A DNA stretch of 64,000 bases from Pyxicephalus adspersus (taxonomy: Eukaryota > Chordata > Amphibia > Anura > Pyxicephalidae). Numbering within the stretch: position 1 is the first letter of the stretch; each line of letters begins with the position of its first letter. The position numbers and the translations under genes were made by a program. The DNA lies in assembly GCF_032062135.1 (NCBI RefSeq), contig NC_092859.1, forward strand, positions 93,579,971-93,643,970, written 5' to 3'. Below the pieces are notes generated by a model. It did not search any database and was not told the DNA's origin. It saw only the letters and a list, made by a program, of their open reading frames with translations. Below are positions 9,873 through 21,584 of this stretch, piece by piece.

Positions 9873-10324
9873 TTAAAGCAGAAGTAAACTAAAAAACAAA
9901 AAAACTCACTCATCTTTACTTTTGCAGATCTATCAATCCCTCCGGACGTTTTCTGGATCAGGTCCTGCAACATCCTCCAGTCCTCCTTTGTCCCGCTGCA
10001 GAGGAAGCCCCAGATGCACCGCCACCTTCTTTGCCCTTTTTTCGCCTTCTGTCTACGTTACCCAATCTCGCACTGTGCAGATGGGAAAAAAGAGTGCCGA
10101 TCTCACAAAAAGCTCCTTCAGAAGGAGCAGCCAGAAGCTGGGATGCATGACATATGTATTTCAGGAGGCTCTGCGCTCTCATTTGTTCAAGACAAGGGGA
10201 GGACAATCAAGAAAGAAGAGGAGGGGCTTTACCTTTTTTTTACACCCCCCCCCCAAAAAAAAAAACAAGGGAATTTTGTCTACCCTTTTATGTAAGATAA
10301 TATTTTTGTTTAGGTCCACTTTAA
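9873..10324 (-). mobile_element. Family A miniature element, copy 3 (inverted relative to copy 2)
   Basis: TTAAAGCAGAAGTAAACT at the left and GTTTAGGTCCACTTTAA at the right form imperfect inverted ends, with TTAA at both. Minus-strand order matches copy 2: AAAAGGGTAGACAA, a G/C homopolymer run, CCTCCTGAAATACATATGTC, the GCTCCTT hairpin, a degraded YY1-like AAGGTGGCGGT (complement of 10018-10028), then GGGATTGATAG where copy 2 has GGGATTGAAGGTAAG. Open frames of up to 151 codons cross it but match nothing and are incidental to its G+C-rich core. Confidence 0.8.
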
Positions 10325-11218
10325 ATGACCAACCATTAACAGTTAGCAGGCTACCTTCTGTTAGTTCTCTTCTCTAGATTGAACATAACATGGCAGCTGG
10401 ACATATTAAGGTCTGCTAAGTTTTAATATTAGAATCTTATAAAATGTAATGTCATATGTAATGAGCAGTGGGGATGCCAAAACCTCAGCAATGGAATTTT
10501 ATGGGCATATTTTCCACATTTCTGTACACGATATAGTTGAACTTTCAACTATATCTTGGCTTACTACTGCCAGCATACTTACCATAAAAAAGTGGAAAAT
10601 ATGGTATTAAAATTACCGGTACAATTGCTATTGTATTACTGGAACTATTTTTGCTGCTTACTGTTTGCATTTACAATGATGGCAATAATGGTTTACCAGG
10701 GTTACAATTACACCAATTTAAAGGACCTCTTTGCAGTTCAAGTCCATTCTAATGTTTAATTTGTGTTCACTGTACCATAGGCCTGATTTGAAAAGTCAGT
10801 TGACCTTTTTCCATCCTACTGCGGTGTCATTCTCAGTAAATAAACTGCGGTTACAAGCACTGTGGCAGCCACAGTTAACAGAGAAGAAGGGTTCATTTAT
10901 CATCACAACGTGGAAAATATGAATGGTCTACAGTATTATATCAGTATACAAATCTGCATTCAGTAAATTGTATTCTGTGGCAGGATATATTTTATTACTG
11001 ATAACCATCAACCAATTTTATGCTAATAATTTCTGTGTTGTATAAATCGCAAAAGCAAAGTTAGATCTTGTTTAATAAATTCAGGAATACGTTTCAGTTT
11101 ACCTAAGCTCTATTTAATCCTAATGAATGCTATTTAGTTTACCACTGCGTAGCACAAATAACTACCGTGTTTATTTTTTTACAACTATATTGGTTTACTT
11201 TTTTGTAGGTACAGTATT
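10325..11218. other. No supported feature
   Basis: Mixed AT-rich sequence between two family A copies. No gene, RNA or terminal repeat was recognised. Confidence 0.5.
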
Positions 11219-11467
11219 TAATTTGCATAAAATAATAGACAACCCCCTTATGTAAAATTATAATGATCTTTTTTTTTTTGTTTAAAACACTTTTAACAAA
11301 AAAGGGTGAAGCCCCTCCCTTTCTGTCTTTAAAAGAAGACATATTGGGAGAGCGGAGCCTCCTGGGATACATACGTCATGCATCCCAGGAGGCTTCTGGC
11401 TGCTACTTCTCTGTATGCCCTAGATCACTAAAGTGAGATTTTTGTTTTTAGTTTAGCTCCACTTTAA
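11219..11467 (+). mobile_element. Family A miniature element, copy 4 (internally shortened)
   Basis: It contains ATAATAGACAACCCCCTTATG, AAAAAAGGGTGAAGCCCCTCC and the palindrome GGAGCCTCCTGGGATACATACGTCATGCATCCCAGGAGGC (11354-11393), and ends TTTAGCTCCACTTTAA. It has the same orientation as copy 2 but lacks the YY1-like and donor region. The left end is poorly defined. Confidence 0.75.
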
Positions 11468-11841
11468 GAGCTGTGCTTCTGCTCAGTTAGATACTTCCAT
11501 AGAGGAAAAAGCTGCCATTGAAAAAATATTTTATTGTTGAAAACACATACAGTCACTTTTGCAGTAAAAAGTATAACTGACAGCAATGTTTAACTTTAGT
11601 TGGACTTTCAGAAGCATCAATATTTATCAAGTTCTAATCAATCAGCTACGTATAGTGACTCATGGTTAACGAATCCGGATAATGGCTTCACACTGGCAAA
11701 CAATCTGAAAATCAGTCTGTATGCTAAAGACCAGACTAAACTATATGCCTACTATAGAAACCAGTATGAAAAATATGTGGGATGATATTGTTGAAGAGGA
11801 GCTTAAATAAATACTGTGGCCAAACTGGCACATTGTAAATG
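11468..11841. other. No supported feature
   Basis: A 61-codon open frame lies at 11600-11785, but its product is unrecognised and no splice sites bound it convincingly. Confidence 0.4.

Positions 11842-11880
<39 letters not shown>
11842..11880. repeat. (TATC)n microsatellite
   Basis: Nearly ten uninterrupted tandem TATC units, likely polymorphic in length. Confidence 0.98.
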
Positions 11881-11881
<1 letters not shown>

Positions 11882-14539
11882 TGAATATAGTAAATAGGGG
11901 TTAAACACTCAGGTTGGTAATGGTACCCATACTGTCATTAGCATATTTCATTTTTTGTTATTGTGGTAGTTGTGTCCATGAAAAAAAGTAATGGGAAATC
12001 AAAAATTCTATGTGGGGTAAAGTAGCACACACTATTTTGTAGATGCAAGAATGTGGCAAATATGTACATTGTATACTGAATAGGCTTAGATTCTATTAAA
12101 CCATGCTTCTTAATATCATGTCTAATATTTAGAATAATGTAGTCTTGTCCATTCGTTGTATTAGTGTGCTGAACAAGCTGTATGTTTTCCTCATCAAATT
12201 TTACTGTGGAAGGTGTGGGGTATGTAATGAAAAGTAAGGTATATTATTTAAAAATGTTAGTAGCATGTTGATGAGGAGGGATTCAATTAAATATTATTAT
12301 ATTAAACTTCAGCTTTTAACAGTAAACTGTATTTTTAGCTGTTTATGTGGTGTTTTTATGCAATCTAGTAGTGGAATATTCATGGGAAGTGTTCTAGAGA
12401 ATGCTAATTCTTGTATGTGGAGCATTATTGCAGTCCATAAGCACGTTAGCTAGGGTGAGCACTGCCAGAACAACGGTGTGATTTTAGTTTCATTGCTATG
12501 GTGGGATCACGCATTTATTTCTGCAGTAAATTTCACCTTATCAACACTGTAGTGATACCCAAAATTAAAATTGTGAAAACTTCTGTTTATTTTTTCCTTA
12601 GCTAACCGTTATGTCGCTTAACCTCTGAATATTTGTAGCAAAGATCTGTTTGCAGCCCTGGCACAGCTTTGTTCATTTAGGGCTAGCTAATATTTGGGAG
12701 TCTAAAAAGCAGTGTTACTGCTTGGTGAATAGCAAGCCTTTTTTTTGTTGTTCTGGATATGATATTCTAATGGAAAAGAGATTGTAGAGACTGTATAGAA
12801 AATCATACATGGCTGTCTGGTATTCTTAATGTAAAACTATTTAAAACTAGATTTAAAATAACATGGTCATGTGCGAATTATAAAAGCAAATTATATAATA
12901 GTGAACACACAGGACACGTAAAACAAAAATAGATGTCTTGTTAACCAGTCTCTTTAGGGAAATGATTGCATGGTCCTCATTAAAATGCATCCCATAACTA
13001 ATTTTATGTGTCTGGCCCTAGGTGTTTGAAGGAAAGAAGAATCTAATTTGACACAAGGAAAGACAAGGTGAATTTTTTACTCATCCATAAATCATGGAAT
13101 CCCTTACTGTCAATGCAGATAAATGGGATGTCTGCTCTATGGTTTTCAAGATCCTGGTTCTAGAGCATAAGTAGGTTCCATGGCATTTTGAAGCTAACAT
13201 AAACAACTAAAGCTATCATAAATTTAAAATAATGTTGATCAGTCAGCAATAATGCTGTGATAAGAAAACAATTAAAATGTAAACATGTAAAAACAATAAC
13301 ACTCAAATGTATTTTCTTTATTGGATTTTAAGTTGCCTATCCAGCCAGTGTATAAAGGTCACTTTATAAGTTAGTGAAAAGTTGGTCTGCATTCCATTTC
13401 ATACCTTTGTGTCATCTTCAGACACAGAAAGGATTATTGATTTATTAATATAACTACGGATAGTGTGTGAAACACCCACATGTTGACATATAACGCAAAT
13501 ATAGTTACCAACAGAAAGTAATTCACATCACTAATCTGCAATATAAAATAGTATGAGAATCCAGTATTGAATTTCAGTAGTGATATCCCCCTGATTTTAT
13601 TTAGCAATGGTCATGTACAAAGAAGGTATAACTTTTAAGAAGCGGTAATTCTTCTACATCTGATATTGCGCAAATTGTGACGCAAAACAAGCTTATGAAT
13701 TTTAACAAAAGAATGCCTGCTGCTTTCACCCCTAAGCTGTATTGGATTACTTTATCTTTACTGTGTTTTTGTGCTTCCTGGCTATACTATATAAGTTTGG
13801 TTTCTCCTGTTATTTGTGCAGCATGTGATGAGATAAAACAATTGCCATTAATATTTTGGGTATACCTCAATGTAAAGACATTCCACCTTCCATTGTAATA
13901 ATAGTAAATTTACATTCATAGAGATTTTGAGAAAGAGAAAAGTGAGAAAATGTGTTTCTTGGTAATTTCTTCATTATATGCAAATGATTTTTATGAAATG
14001 CTGTTAGATTTTCTAGAGATGTCTAGAACTGTTGTTTGTATAGATCCCACGGTAAGCGGGCAGCTCCATCTCAACTACTAGAGCCAGCCCAAGGACAAGA
14101 ATGAATGACAAGAATGGATCTTCCTGTTTACTTTTGTGCCAAGGAATCCATCCAATTTATTGGCTTGGCAGATGATCACAAACACATTGCATTTAGCAAG
14201 TTCTGATTGGGACTAGGAAATATAAGCCGAACTAACCACTCAAGTTAAGCGTTATTTACGCTGCTTCTAAGAAAAAAGAATATAACCACCTATTTTGTCC
14301 GCACTTCCAGCAAGAAATATACACAGTACCTTTTTTTTCATTTTCAAAAGCAGTCCAATTCTGACAAGTATCTCTCATCTATTGGTACCCTTCAAGGCTT
14401 TCAGCTGTTAGCTGTCAGGGAAATAGTTATCAGATAGGTTCAATAGTTACAGACTAAAAGATGTATTTCAAGTGCATTGCGTTCTATCAGTAAGACCAAT
14501 GATTATAAATAATTAGAAAATCAACATATTCTATTCAGA
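11881..14539. other. AT-rich sequence, nothing recognised
   Basis: 2.6 kb without terminal repeats, transposase similarity or RNA genes that I can identify. Open frames are short and lack supporting signals. Confidence 0.5.
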
Positions 14540-14690
14540 AACCTTTATGTACAGAAAAGGCCAAATAGCCCTTGTAAAGCATGGTCCAATTTGCTCCAAC
14601 ATGGGGAGAAAATTCTTCCTGATGCAATCAAATATTCCTTGAACCAACAGTTACTGGTGTTACTTTTTAATGTTACCTAGTTATATACAC
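14540..14690 (+). repeat. Dispersed repeat fragment, class uncertain
   Basis: The stretch from AAAGGCCAAATAGCCCTTGT through CATGGGGAGAAAATTCTTCC to TTACTTTTTAATGTTACCTA resembles an interspersed repeat I recall as common in frog genomes. No coding capacity or clear ends are visible here, and the class was not determined. Confidence 0.4.
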
Positions 14691-15388
14691 AACATCCATT
14701 TTGTTTGATCACACTTGCTTTCTCCTTAAAATCACCCACCCCTTCACTGTGATAAACAGGAACTCTTAGCTTCTAAGTTGAGCATTCCTTTTTATGTGAC
14801 AGGTAAGCCATGGTGGAGCCTAAAAATGTTTTGATCATGCCTGCGCCTTCATCAGTGATCTATTGTCTGTGGGAACTTTTTTTATAAGTACATTTTCAAT
14901 TAGATTTTTCTCAGTTATGATTTTGGTAGATGGATTTATGGAATAATAAAATATTCATAACGCATGAACTTCTGCACTAACTATAACTATCATTTGGAGT
15001 ATGTTTAAAATAATACATTTTAACTGAACATAATAGTTACTTATAAATCAAAGTTTAATAGTGCTAACTAGCAAGGGTATAAGGGTCAATGATAATATTT
15101 TAGCTTTTCTGTCTACAGTATATTGAATGTTTAAAAAGTGCCAAATTCTTGGAATTCCCTTAATCTGACAGGGGTGAAATGACTGCCACTACTTCATGAA
15201 AATCAAGCTGTCAGCGCAGTGTGAGTATCATAACATTTCTGAACCTGTCACAATCTATTGTCACTTGTAATCCATTAAGTCTGCCTCACCATCAAGCACT
15301 GGTGACAATTCTGTAAACTATGCGTTATAGAGCAATGTATTTATGAATAATTACATTTACATTTATCTACATTTATAATATGTATATA
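14691..15388. other. No supported feature
   Basis: AT-rich sequence up to the mariner terminus. CCTGCGCCTTCATCAGTGAT near 14840 is a short GC-richer stretch without a visible element around it. Confidence 0.45.
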
Positions 15389-15838
15389 CAAGGGGTGCTG
15401 GGAAGTTCCTGGCTTTGGCCCCTTCTAGATGAAAGAAAAATGAGTGTAGGGGCATATGACAGTCTAATATCTTAGTATGTAATTGTGCAAATATCAGGTC
15501 TTTGCAATTCATACAACTGTTTTTTCTCTTAGTGAGAAGCTGTGATGGCAGAGGCACAAGCAAGTTTCACATCATTGGAGCTACAGGCGGTCATGAAGTT
15601 TTTTTTTCTCCAGGAAAAGTCAGCAAAGGACATTCACACTGAGATGTCACAAACACTGGGGGAGAATTGTCCTTCCTACAGCACTGTCAAAACCTGGATA
15701 TCTCGTTTCAAGACTGGACATTTCACCGTTGAAGATGAGCCCCGCAGTTGGTGCCCCCCAACCTCAACTGACAAGGCAACCTGTGATGCTGTCCATGAGC
15801 TGATTATTGAGGACTGGCGAATATCCACAAAAAAGATA
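15389..15838 (+). mobile_element. Mariner transposon, left portion, cut by an assembly gap
   Basis: The terminus CAAGGGGTGCTGGGAAGTTC follows directly on a TA dinucleotide (15387-15388), the mariner target. It precedes a mariner transposase reading frame by about 155 bp, the normal spacing. The right terminus is not seen. Downstream of the N run (from 16730) there is no inverted match, so the missing end lies in the gap. A mariner of about 1.3 kb would fit within the 891-base gap. Confidence 0.93.
15545..15838 (+). CDS. Mariner transposase, N-terminal 98 residues, open to the gap
   Basis: This frame encodes the DNA-binding part of a mariner transposase, the enzyme that binds the inverted ends and cuts and pastes the element in the nucleus. 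The first in-frame ATG is at 15545. A first helix region (residues 11-38, with FFLQEKSAKDIHTEM) and a second helix-turn-helix (residues 43-58, PSYSTVKTWISRFKTG) are intact and typical of the family. The linker then reads EDEPRSWCPP where relatives have a Gly-Arg-Pro-type motif, so that motif appears lost. The frame ends in ...EDWRISTKKI at the first N. The catalytic DDE/D domain is not visible. No stop or frameshift occurs in the visible 98 codons, suggesting a fairly young copy, but activity cannot be judged. Confidence 0.9.
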
Positions 15839-16729
15839 NNNNNNNNNNNNNNNNNNNNNNNNNNNNNNNNNNNNNNNNNNNNNNNNNNNNNNNNNNNNNN
15901 NNNNNNNNNNNNNNNNNNNNNNNNNNNNNNNNNNNNNNNNNNNNNNNNNNNNNNNNNNNNNNNNNNNNNNNNNNNNNNNNNNNNNNNNNNNNNNNNNNNN
16001 NNNNNNNNNNNNNNNNNNNNNNNNNNNNNNNNNNNNNNNNNNNNNNNNNNNNNNNNNNNNNNNNNNNNNNNNNNNNNNNNNNNNNNNNNNNNNNNNNNNN
16101 NNNNNNNNNNNNNNNNNNNNNNNNNNNNNNNNNNNNNNNNNNNNNNNNNNNNNNNNNNNNNNNNNNNNNNNNNNNNNNNNNNNNNNNNNNNNNNNNNNNN
16201 NNNNNNNNNNNNNNNNNNNNNNNNNNNNNNNNNNNNNNNNNNNNNNNNNNNNNNNNNNNNNNNNNNNNNNNNNNNNNNNNNNNNNNNNNNNNNNNNNNNN
16301 NNNNNNNNNNNNNNNNNNNNNNNNNNNNNNNNNNNNNNNNNNNNNNNNNNNNNNNNNNNNNNNNNNNNNNNNNNNNNNNNNNNNNNNNNNNNNNNNNNNN
16401 NNNNNNNNNNNNNNNNNNNNNNNNNNNNNNNNNNNNNNNNNNNNNNNNNNNNNNNNNNNNNNNNNNNNNNNNNNNNNNNNNNNNNNNNNNNNNNNNNNNN
16501 NNNNNNNNNNNNNNNNNNNNNNNNNNNNNNNNNNNNNNNNNNNNNNNNNNNNNNNNNNNNNNNNNNNNNNNNNNNNNNNNNNNNNNNNNNNNNNNNNNNN
16601 NNNNNNNNNNNNNNNNNNNNNNNNNNNNNNNNNNNNNNNNNNNNNNNNNNNNNNNNNNNNNNNNNNNNNNNNNNNNNNNNNNNNNNNNNNNNNNNNNNNN
16701 NNNNNNNNNNNNNNNNNNNNNNNNNNNNN
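15839..16729. other. Assembly gap, 891 N
   Basis: A run of N replaces the rest of the mariner element. Apparent open frames across it are artefacts. The gap size may be estimated rather than measured. Confidence 0.99.
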
Positions 16730-17064
16730 TAATTTTATCTAGTAATCCTTTAAAAAAACACAATTCATGTCCAAAGGTGGCTATGCTTACTTATTCACTG
16801 TATCTATATAGGGAAGTATGATTGTAATCCCCACTGGAATCTAAACATGTCTTCCCTTCTTCATCTGCGTTTCATGGGGTTCCAGGGGGCCTAGTAGTTT
16901 ACAGTAACATTGTTTGCATTGCTTTCAGTTTAGTTTACAAAAAGTGACAAAGATACAGCAATTCTGGAAAGTGCAACAAGTATTTTCTGTTGTTGCTAAA
17001 AATTTTGTTAACATAAAAAATGCTGGAAGAGGAAGACTGACTGATGTCACAGTTGTAGGGCAGC

Positions 17065-17202
17065 GGGACTGATTTATTATAGCTTTCAAAGACTGGAATA
17101 GATACACTTTTGTTAGTGAACCTGGGTGATCCAAAAACCTGCTGGATCACCCAGGTTTACTAATGAAAGTGTTGCCTTGGAGAGCTTTAATAAATCAGGA
17201 CC
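17065..17202. mobile_element. Family B palindromic miniature element, short copy 2
   Basis: The ends are GGGACTGATTTATTATAGCT and GAGCTTTAATAAATCAGGACC. The two arms (CACTTTTGTTAGTGAACCTG.. and ..CAGGTTTACTAATGAAAGTG) meet at GGGTGATCCAAAAACCTGCTGGATCACCC. The central spacer seen in longer copies is deleted, leaving an almost continuous 138-bp palindrome. Confidence 0.88.
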
Positions 17203-18657
17203 AGTGTGTCTGAAATAGGGGACAGTGTGTTTGAATGAGTATAGGATGCATAATAATATCCTTTTTTGTTTTTTTTTGTAATAAAAAAGAAAAAAAAACA
17301 AAAAAGTATCCTTTTCTATTTGTTCCCTGTTATTGTTTTATTAATTAAGGTTTTTATCAAGTATTTATATAGTGCTGACTGATTCAGTTGAAATCAAAAT
17401 TGTCATGCTATTAAAAAAATCTATAGTAATTAATAAGTAACGTCTTACAATTCTTCACACAATTCTGGCCTTTCATTGTCGTGTACAAAAAATTTTACTT
17501 GTCAATAATTTTTGTAATTGATGTGGACTTTTGAATTTTATATAAGATGAAACCATAATATATACAAGGCTTTTGCCTCATACCAACAAAAGACTTTTTT
17601 TATCTACACCTTTTGTTTTCCGGGGCTCAGGCTTGTGACCAACTGACCATTGTTCACCATTTTTGAAATATCTGGAAAGCTGACTGCAGTGACAATAACC
17701 AAAGTATAAATAAGAAAAAATAACAACAATGACAATGACGAAAGTATAAATAAGTAACAATGGCTAATAAACTGGGGAATGGGATAGCCTGGCAATCAGG
17801 GCCATGCATTGTTCAGGGCCATCAATGACTCTGGATTCCTGAAAGATCAGTGTTTACTGTTTACTTTTAATTACCTTTTCTGCACCACCTACCTCACTTT
17901 GTATAAATACCACCATCTTTTCCTGAAAAAATCAGAACAATAACCACCTTTGATTGTTCTGACACATGTGTCTGTAAAAGCTTCATCTATAGCAAGAAGT
18001 CTCTGTTACTTCAAGGGGGGAATATGTTCATCTTTAACAGTAATATGAATACAAGTCTCAGGGGACAATAAGGACATCTATTTTAAAACATTTGATTCAG
18101 ATACTCAACTTTTTTGTAACTTTTGTAAGCTCTTCTGTACCCTCAGATATTTTTTTCTGTCCTTGTGTGTTGAAACTTTTTGTTTCGCAATAGAAAATGC
18201 AAAAAAAAAAAGCAAAAGACAAGTGATAAAAATGGAAACAAAATAGAAAACAACCTCTATGGTAAAAATAGTAGAATGGTAGACTTTACCTCAATATTTT
18301 CTCCAGTATTTACCCTGCATCCTATTTCCTCTATGTCATAATTAAAAATCATACAATATCTAAAATATTACCTTGTGGGACATTTTATAATAAAGATCTC
18401 ATACCTCTCCATCTTTTTCACATGGAAAAGATAAATACACAATTACAATTAATGTTATTGCTGATATTTATTTATTATACCCAATACTTTGATTCTATTC
18501 CTATTGATTTTTTCACTATCCTACCGTTATAAAGCATAGTCAGGTTCAGGGAAGGGGCACTGCATTTAGGACAAGTCTGCTTCTTACATCTACGTTGGAT
18601 GTTTCTCTATGGACACATTTGCTCTGTTCTCTGAGATGACTTCATACTTCATACAAT
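17203..18657. other. AT-rich sequence, nothing recognised
   Basis: It contains a short self-complementary A/T stretch (TTTTTTGTAATAAAAAAGAAAAAAAA, 17270-17300) and an imperfect local duplication of AATAACAA/AAGTATAAATAAG at 17698-17760. No gene or element was supported. Confidence 0.5.
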
Positions 18658-18878
18658 GGTCCTGTTTTTTTAAAGCTCTCCAAGACTGTAAAAGGTAGAC
18701 TATGATAGGAGAATCTGGGTGATCCAGCAAACCTGAAATGGATCCAATCTAGGATTGAAAACGTTTGAAAACATAACAAATAATTTTTAAGTATCCATTT
18801 CAGGTTTGCTAGATCACCCAGGTGTGCCCATGATGGTCTATCTTCTTCAGTCTTGGAGAGCTTTAATGAATCAGGGCC
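18658..18878. mobile_element. Family B palindromic miniature element, copy 3
   Basis: The left arm has TAAAGCTCTCCAAGACTGTA and CTGGGTGATCCAGCAAACCT. The right arm has AGGTTTGCTAGATCACCCAG and CTTGGAGAGCTTTAATGAAT. They are separated by an A/T-rich spacer with AAAACGTTTGAAAACATAAC. The right end is CAGGGCC. The left end, GGTCCTGTTTTTTTAAAG, has drifted from GGGCCTGATTTATTAAAG. Confidence 0.9.
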
Positions 18879-19930
18879 AATTTACTGTCTATATTCTTCT
18901 TCTATGCACTCCCCCATGTTGTTTACTGTAAGTGAACAAAGTATTGCTTCATTTTTACTGTATAGATCTAATATCTTATGCTCATTAGTTGTTTCATTAT
19001 TTTATAAGAAGGCTTCAAAGGTATCCTAAATCCTTGTCCTTTCTTGAATGCCAAATTTGTTAAGACATAAAATCCCTGGATATTGGAAAAAATCCTTTTT
19101 AATTCCCCCTATAGACTATAAAATGTGCAAAATAATAAGTTATCTGTCAATATTAAGAATATGCTAAAGCTAATATTCCTAATATTCCTACTTTTTTTTT
19201 AACTAAAAAGAAAGGTGTTTTAATAATAAACTTTAAAGTAGATCCAATTGATCCATGGCAAACATTTCACAGAGGTTAAGTTAGCTTTCTTTTGGTAATC
19301 AAATTAAATCTTAGGTACATAATACATATAGTGTTTTTGGATCTTACCCCAATAGTAATAGCACTTTCATTTGGAAAAATAAGTTTTAGATCAGAGAGGA
19401 AATTCACAATGCTTTTTTGGTTAGGTTTAAAAAAAACATGCAATAGTTTGCTGATTAAAATGCAATTTTATCTTAGCACACACTAAAATAGAGCTTAGAG
19501 GGCAAATTATTTTATTTGTAGCGCACAAAAAGAGATAATATGCCTTGGTGAGTTAAATTGAAAGGTGAAGAAGAGAATTTGGCAAGAGATATGAAGGAAA
19601 CCAGGAGAATATTTAATCATACAAGGTAATGAGATACAAATAGGAAAATCTGTAAAAGATGTTTATCTCATAGATATGGAAATAAACCATGTAGATTATT
19701 GCCAAAACTAATAAAAAGGAAACATTCTTGAGTTATTATGACACAAATAAGAAATAGTCATAAATCTATATAGGCCTGCACTGGTTAATTACAATAATTA
19801 GCGATGTGAGTTAGATAAATCAGATCTAGAGCAGACAAAGCCATTTAATGACCTTTATTCTATAGGAAAATGCAAGAAATAATAAATAGTGAATTCCCAT
19901 ATACCAGTATTCTCCAAACCTGGCATGGAT
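18879..19930. other. AT-rich sequence, nothing recognised
   Basis: No gene or mobile-element end identified. The last part may belong to the LINE that becomes recognisable at about 19935. Confidence 0.45.
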
Positions 19931-19934
19931 TGCT

Positions 19935-20480
19935 TTTACTGAACTCAAACTTGAAGATCTTTATGAAGGTCCTGGCATACCGCCTCTCTAGACTTCTTCT
20001 GTCTCTCATGCATAGGGATCAGACCGTTTTTTTTACTATATTGCCATGCAAGTGACAACACTAGTAGGGTGATCAATATTATTGATAATTTTAACAAGCA
20101 TAACAACCTCTCTGGTACTCAGACTGGACCCTGAGAAGGCTTTTGACCGTCTTAGCTGGCCCTTTATGTTCTCTAGACCCCGCTGTATAGGTTTCTCTGG
20201 GTATTACTTTCAAGCAGTTCACTCTCATTACTCTTCACCATCAGCATGACTTAATCTCCTACATGTATTTTCCACAGTTTTCTTGATTAAAAATGGAACC
20301 AGGCAAGGTTGCCCCCTCTCCCCCCTGTTGTTTGCCTTTTCCATAGAACCCTTTGCAGCTTATTTTTGGGCCAATCCAGACATCCAGGGAGTAAGTATTC
20401 AAAGTAAACCCTTTAAAGTATCACTTTACACAGATGACCTTCTCCTTACCTTAACACAGGCACTCACTACTGGATAAATC
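19935..20480 (+). pseudogene. LINE (L1/Tx1-like) reverse transcriptase fragment, broken
   Basis: Translated pieces follow the order of a LINE reverse-transcriptase domain, the enzyme that copies element RNA at a nicked target site. They are LLNSNLKIFMKVLAYRLSRL with SLMHRDQT (19945-20025); LDPEKAFDRLSWPFMF (20125-20172), which carries the first catalytic Asp region; NGTRQGCPLSPLLFAFSIEP (20292-20351); and SLYTDDLLL (about 20424-20450), the YxDD catalytic box with Thr at the variable position. In-frame stops and frame changes occur near 20056, 20070 and 20250, so it cannot encode a working enzyme. The wording of the NGTRQGCPLSPLLFA block favours the L1/Tx1 group. The endonuclease part and the 3' end are missing. 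Confidence 0.88.
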
Positions 20481-21584
20481 ATTAAACAGGGTTTATACCT
20501 TGTCATACATTACTCAGGAATATAGGAAACTATTTGCAGTAAAAAGCTACTATGAGCACCCAAATGAAGACAATGAAAAGAAGGGTGCAGAATCTCCATC
20601 TGTTGTAGATATAAGTTCACTTCCTGTGTGGTGAAACTGTTATCAGGAGAAAATGAAGTGAACGCTAAAACCTAAGGACTTTGTATCCATCTTCTTAAAA
20701 AAGTAACATTTAGCTTGACCTTATAGCCGGGTTCCTCTGATATGCAGTATTTAAGGTCTTTCCCATTAACTACTGTTAAAAGGTACTGATGATACATCAT
20801 ACTGTTCCATGCCACCACATCTATATATGTTTTATAAGTTACCGGTGACAGTTGAACAGCAACTAAATGCAGACAAAGTAAAACAATAACCAACAATTCA
20901 ATAATCAGGAGAGTAGAAAATGTTGGCTCAACCATTGGTGAACTGGGGCACATTATTGCATCTTCCCCGCATCACCTTTCTAGGTAACCCAGGCTCTGTC
21001 ATGGCCACCATTACCTTCACTATATGTTAGCTCGTAGCTCACCTGCAGTTCTCTGGAGCTGTGTTATATTTCATATAGCTGTGTATTTTACAATAAACTG
21101 TCTTGTCTTAACTTTACAGCTACAGTTTTGTTTCAATTGTAGCATTAGGTAACATATTCCCATCATTGGTATCCTGTCACCATGTCTATGCATGTGTTCT
21201 CCCTGCTACATCCTAGCCTAATGAGAACCTCTTTCATTTGAAGAAATGAGAAGAGCCTGTCCCTAGTGCCCAAAAGTCATCTAGATTCTGTAGCGGCACA
21301 AAATGATGAGCTGCATCTTCAAGATTTAGATCACCACTTACATTAATGAGCCCTTAGCCTTTTGTTGTTTCAGTTAGGTTCAGTAGCAGGTAGTCAGTCA
21401 TTTGTCAGCATTTACCCAGCCTGTAAGACATGTTAAGTAAATTGAAGATACCATTAAGCCAGGTATATCACATAAAATCATTTAAATTGTTTAAACATTT
21501 AAAATCCTGTGTCTTGTGAATGCTAACAATATAATTTTTGAGGAAACCTGTGGTAAAGGTTGGTAGCTAACGAGGCAATGAGTC
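20481..21584. other. No supported feature
   Basis: The 93-codon minus-strand open frame at 20672-20953 has no recognised motif. No transposon end was seen. Confidence 0.5.

Noticed and set aside
9922..10377. 151-codon plus-strand frame with an overlapping 93-codon plus-strand frame and an 82-codon minus-strand frame
   Set aside because: They coincide with family A copy 3, run in several frames at once, and other copies do not preserve them.
15804..16763. Open frames of more than 300 codons across the first N run
   Set aside because: They consist almost wholly of N. Only the 98 codons before the gap in the mariner frame are real.
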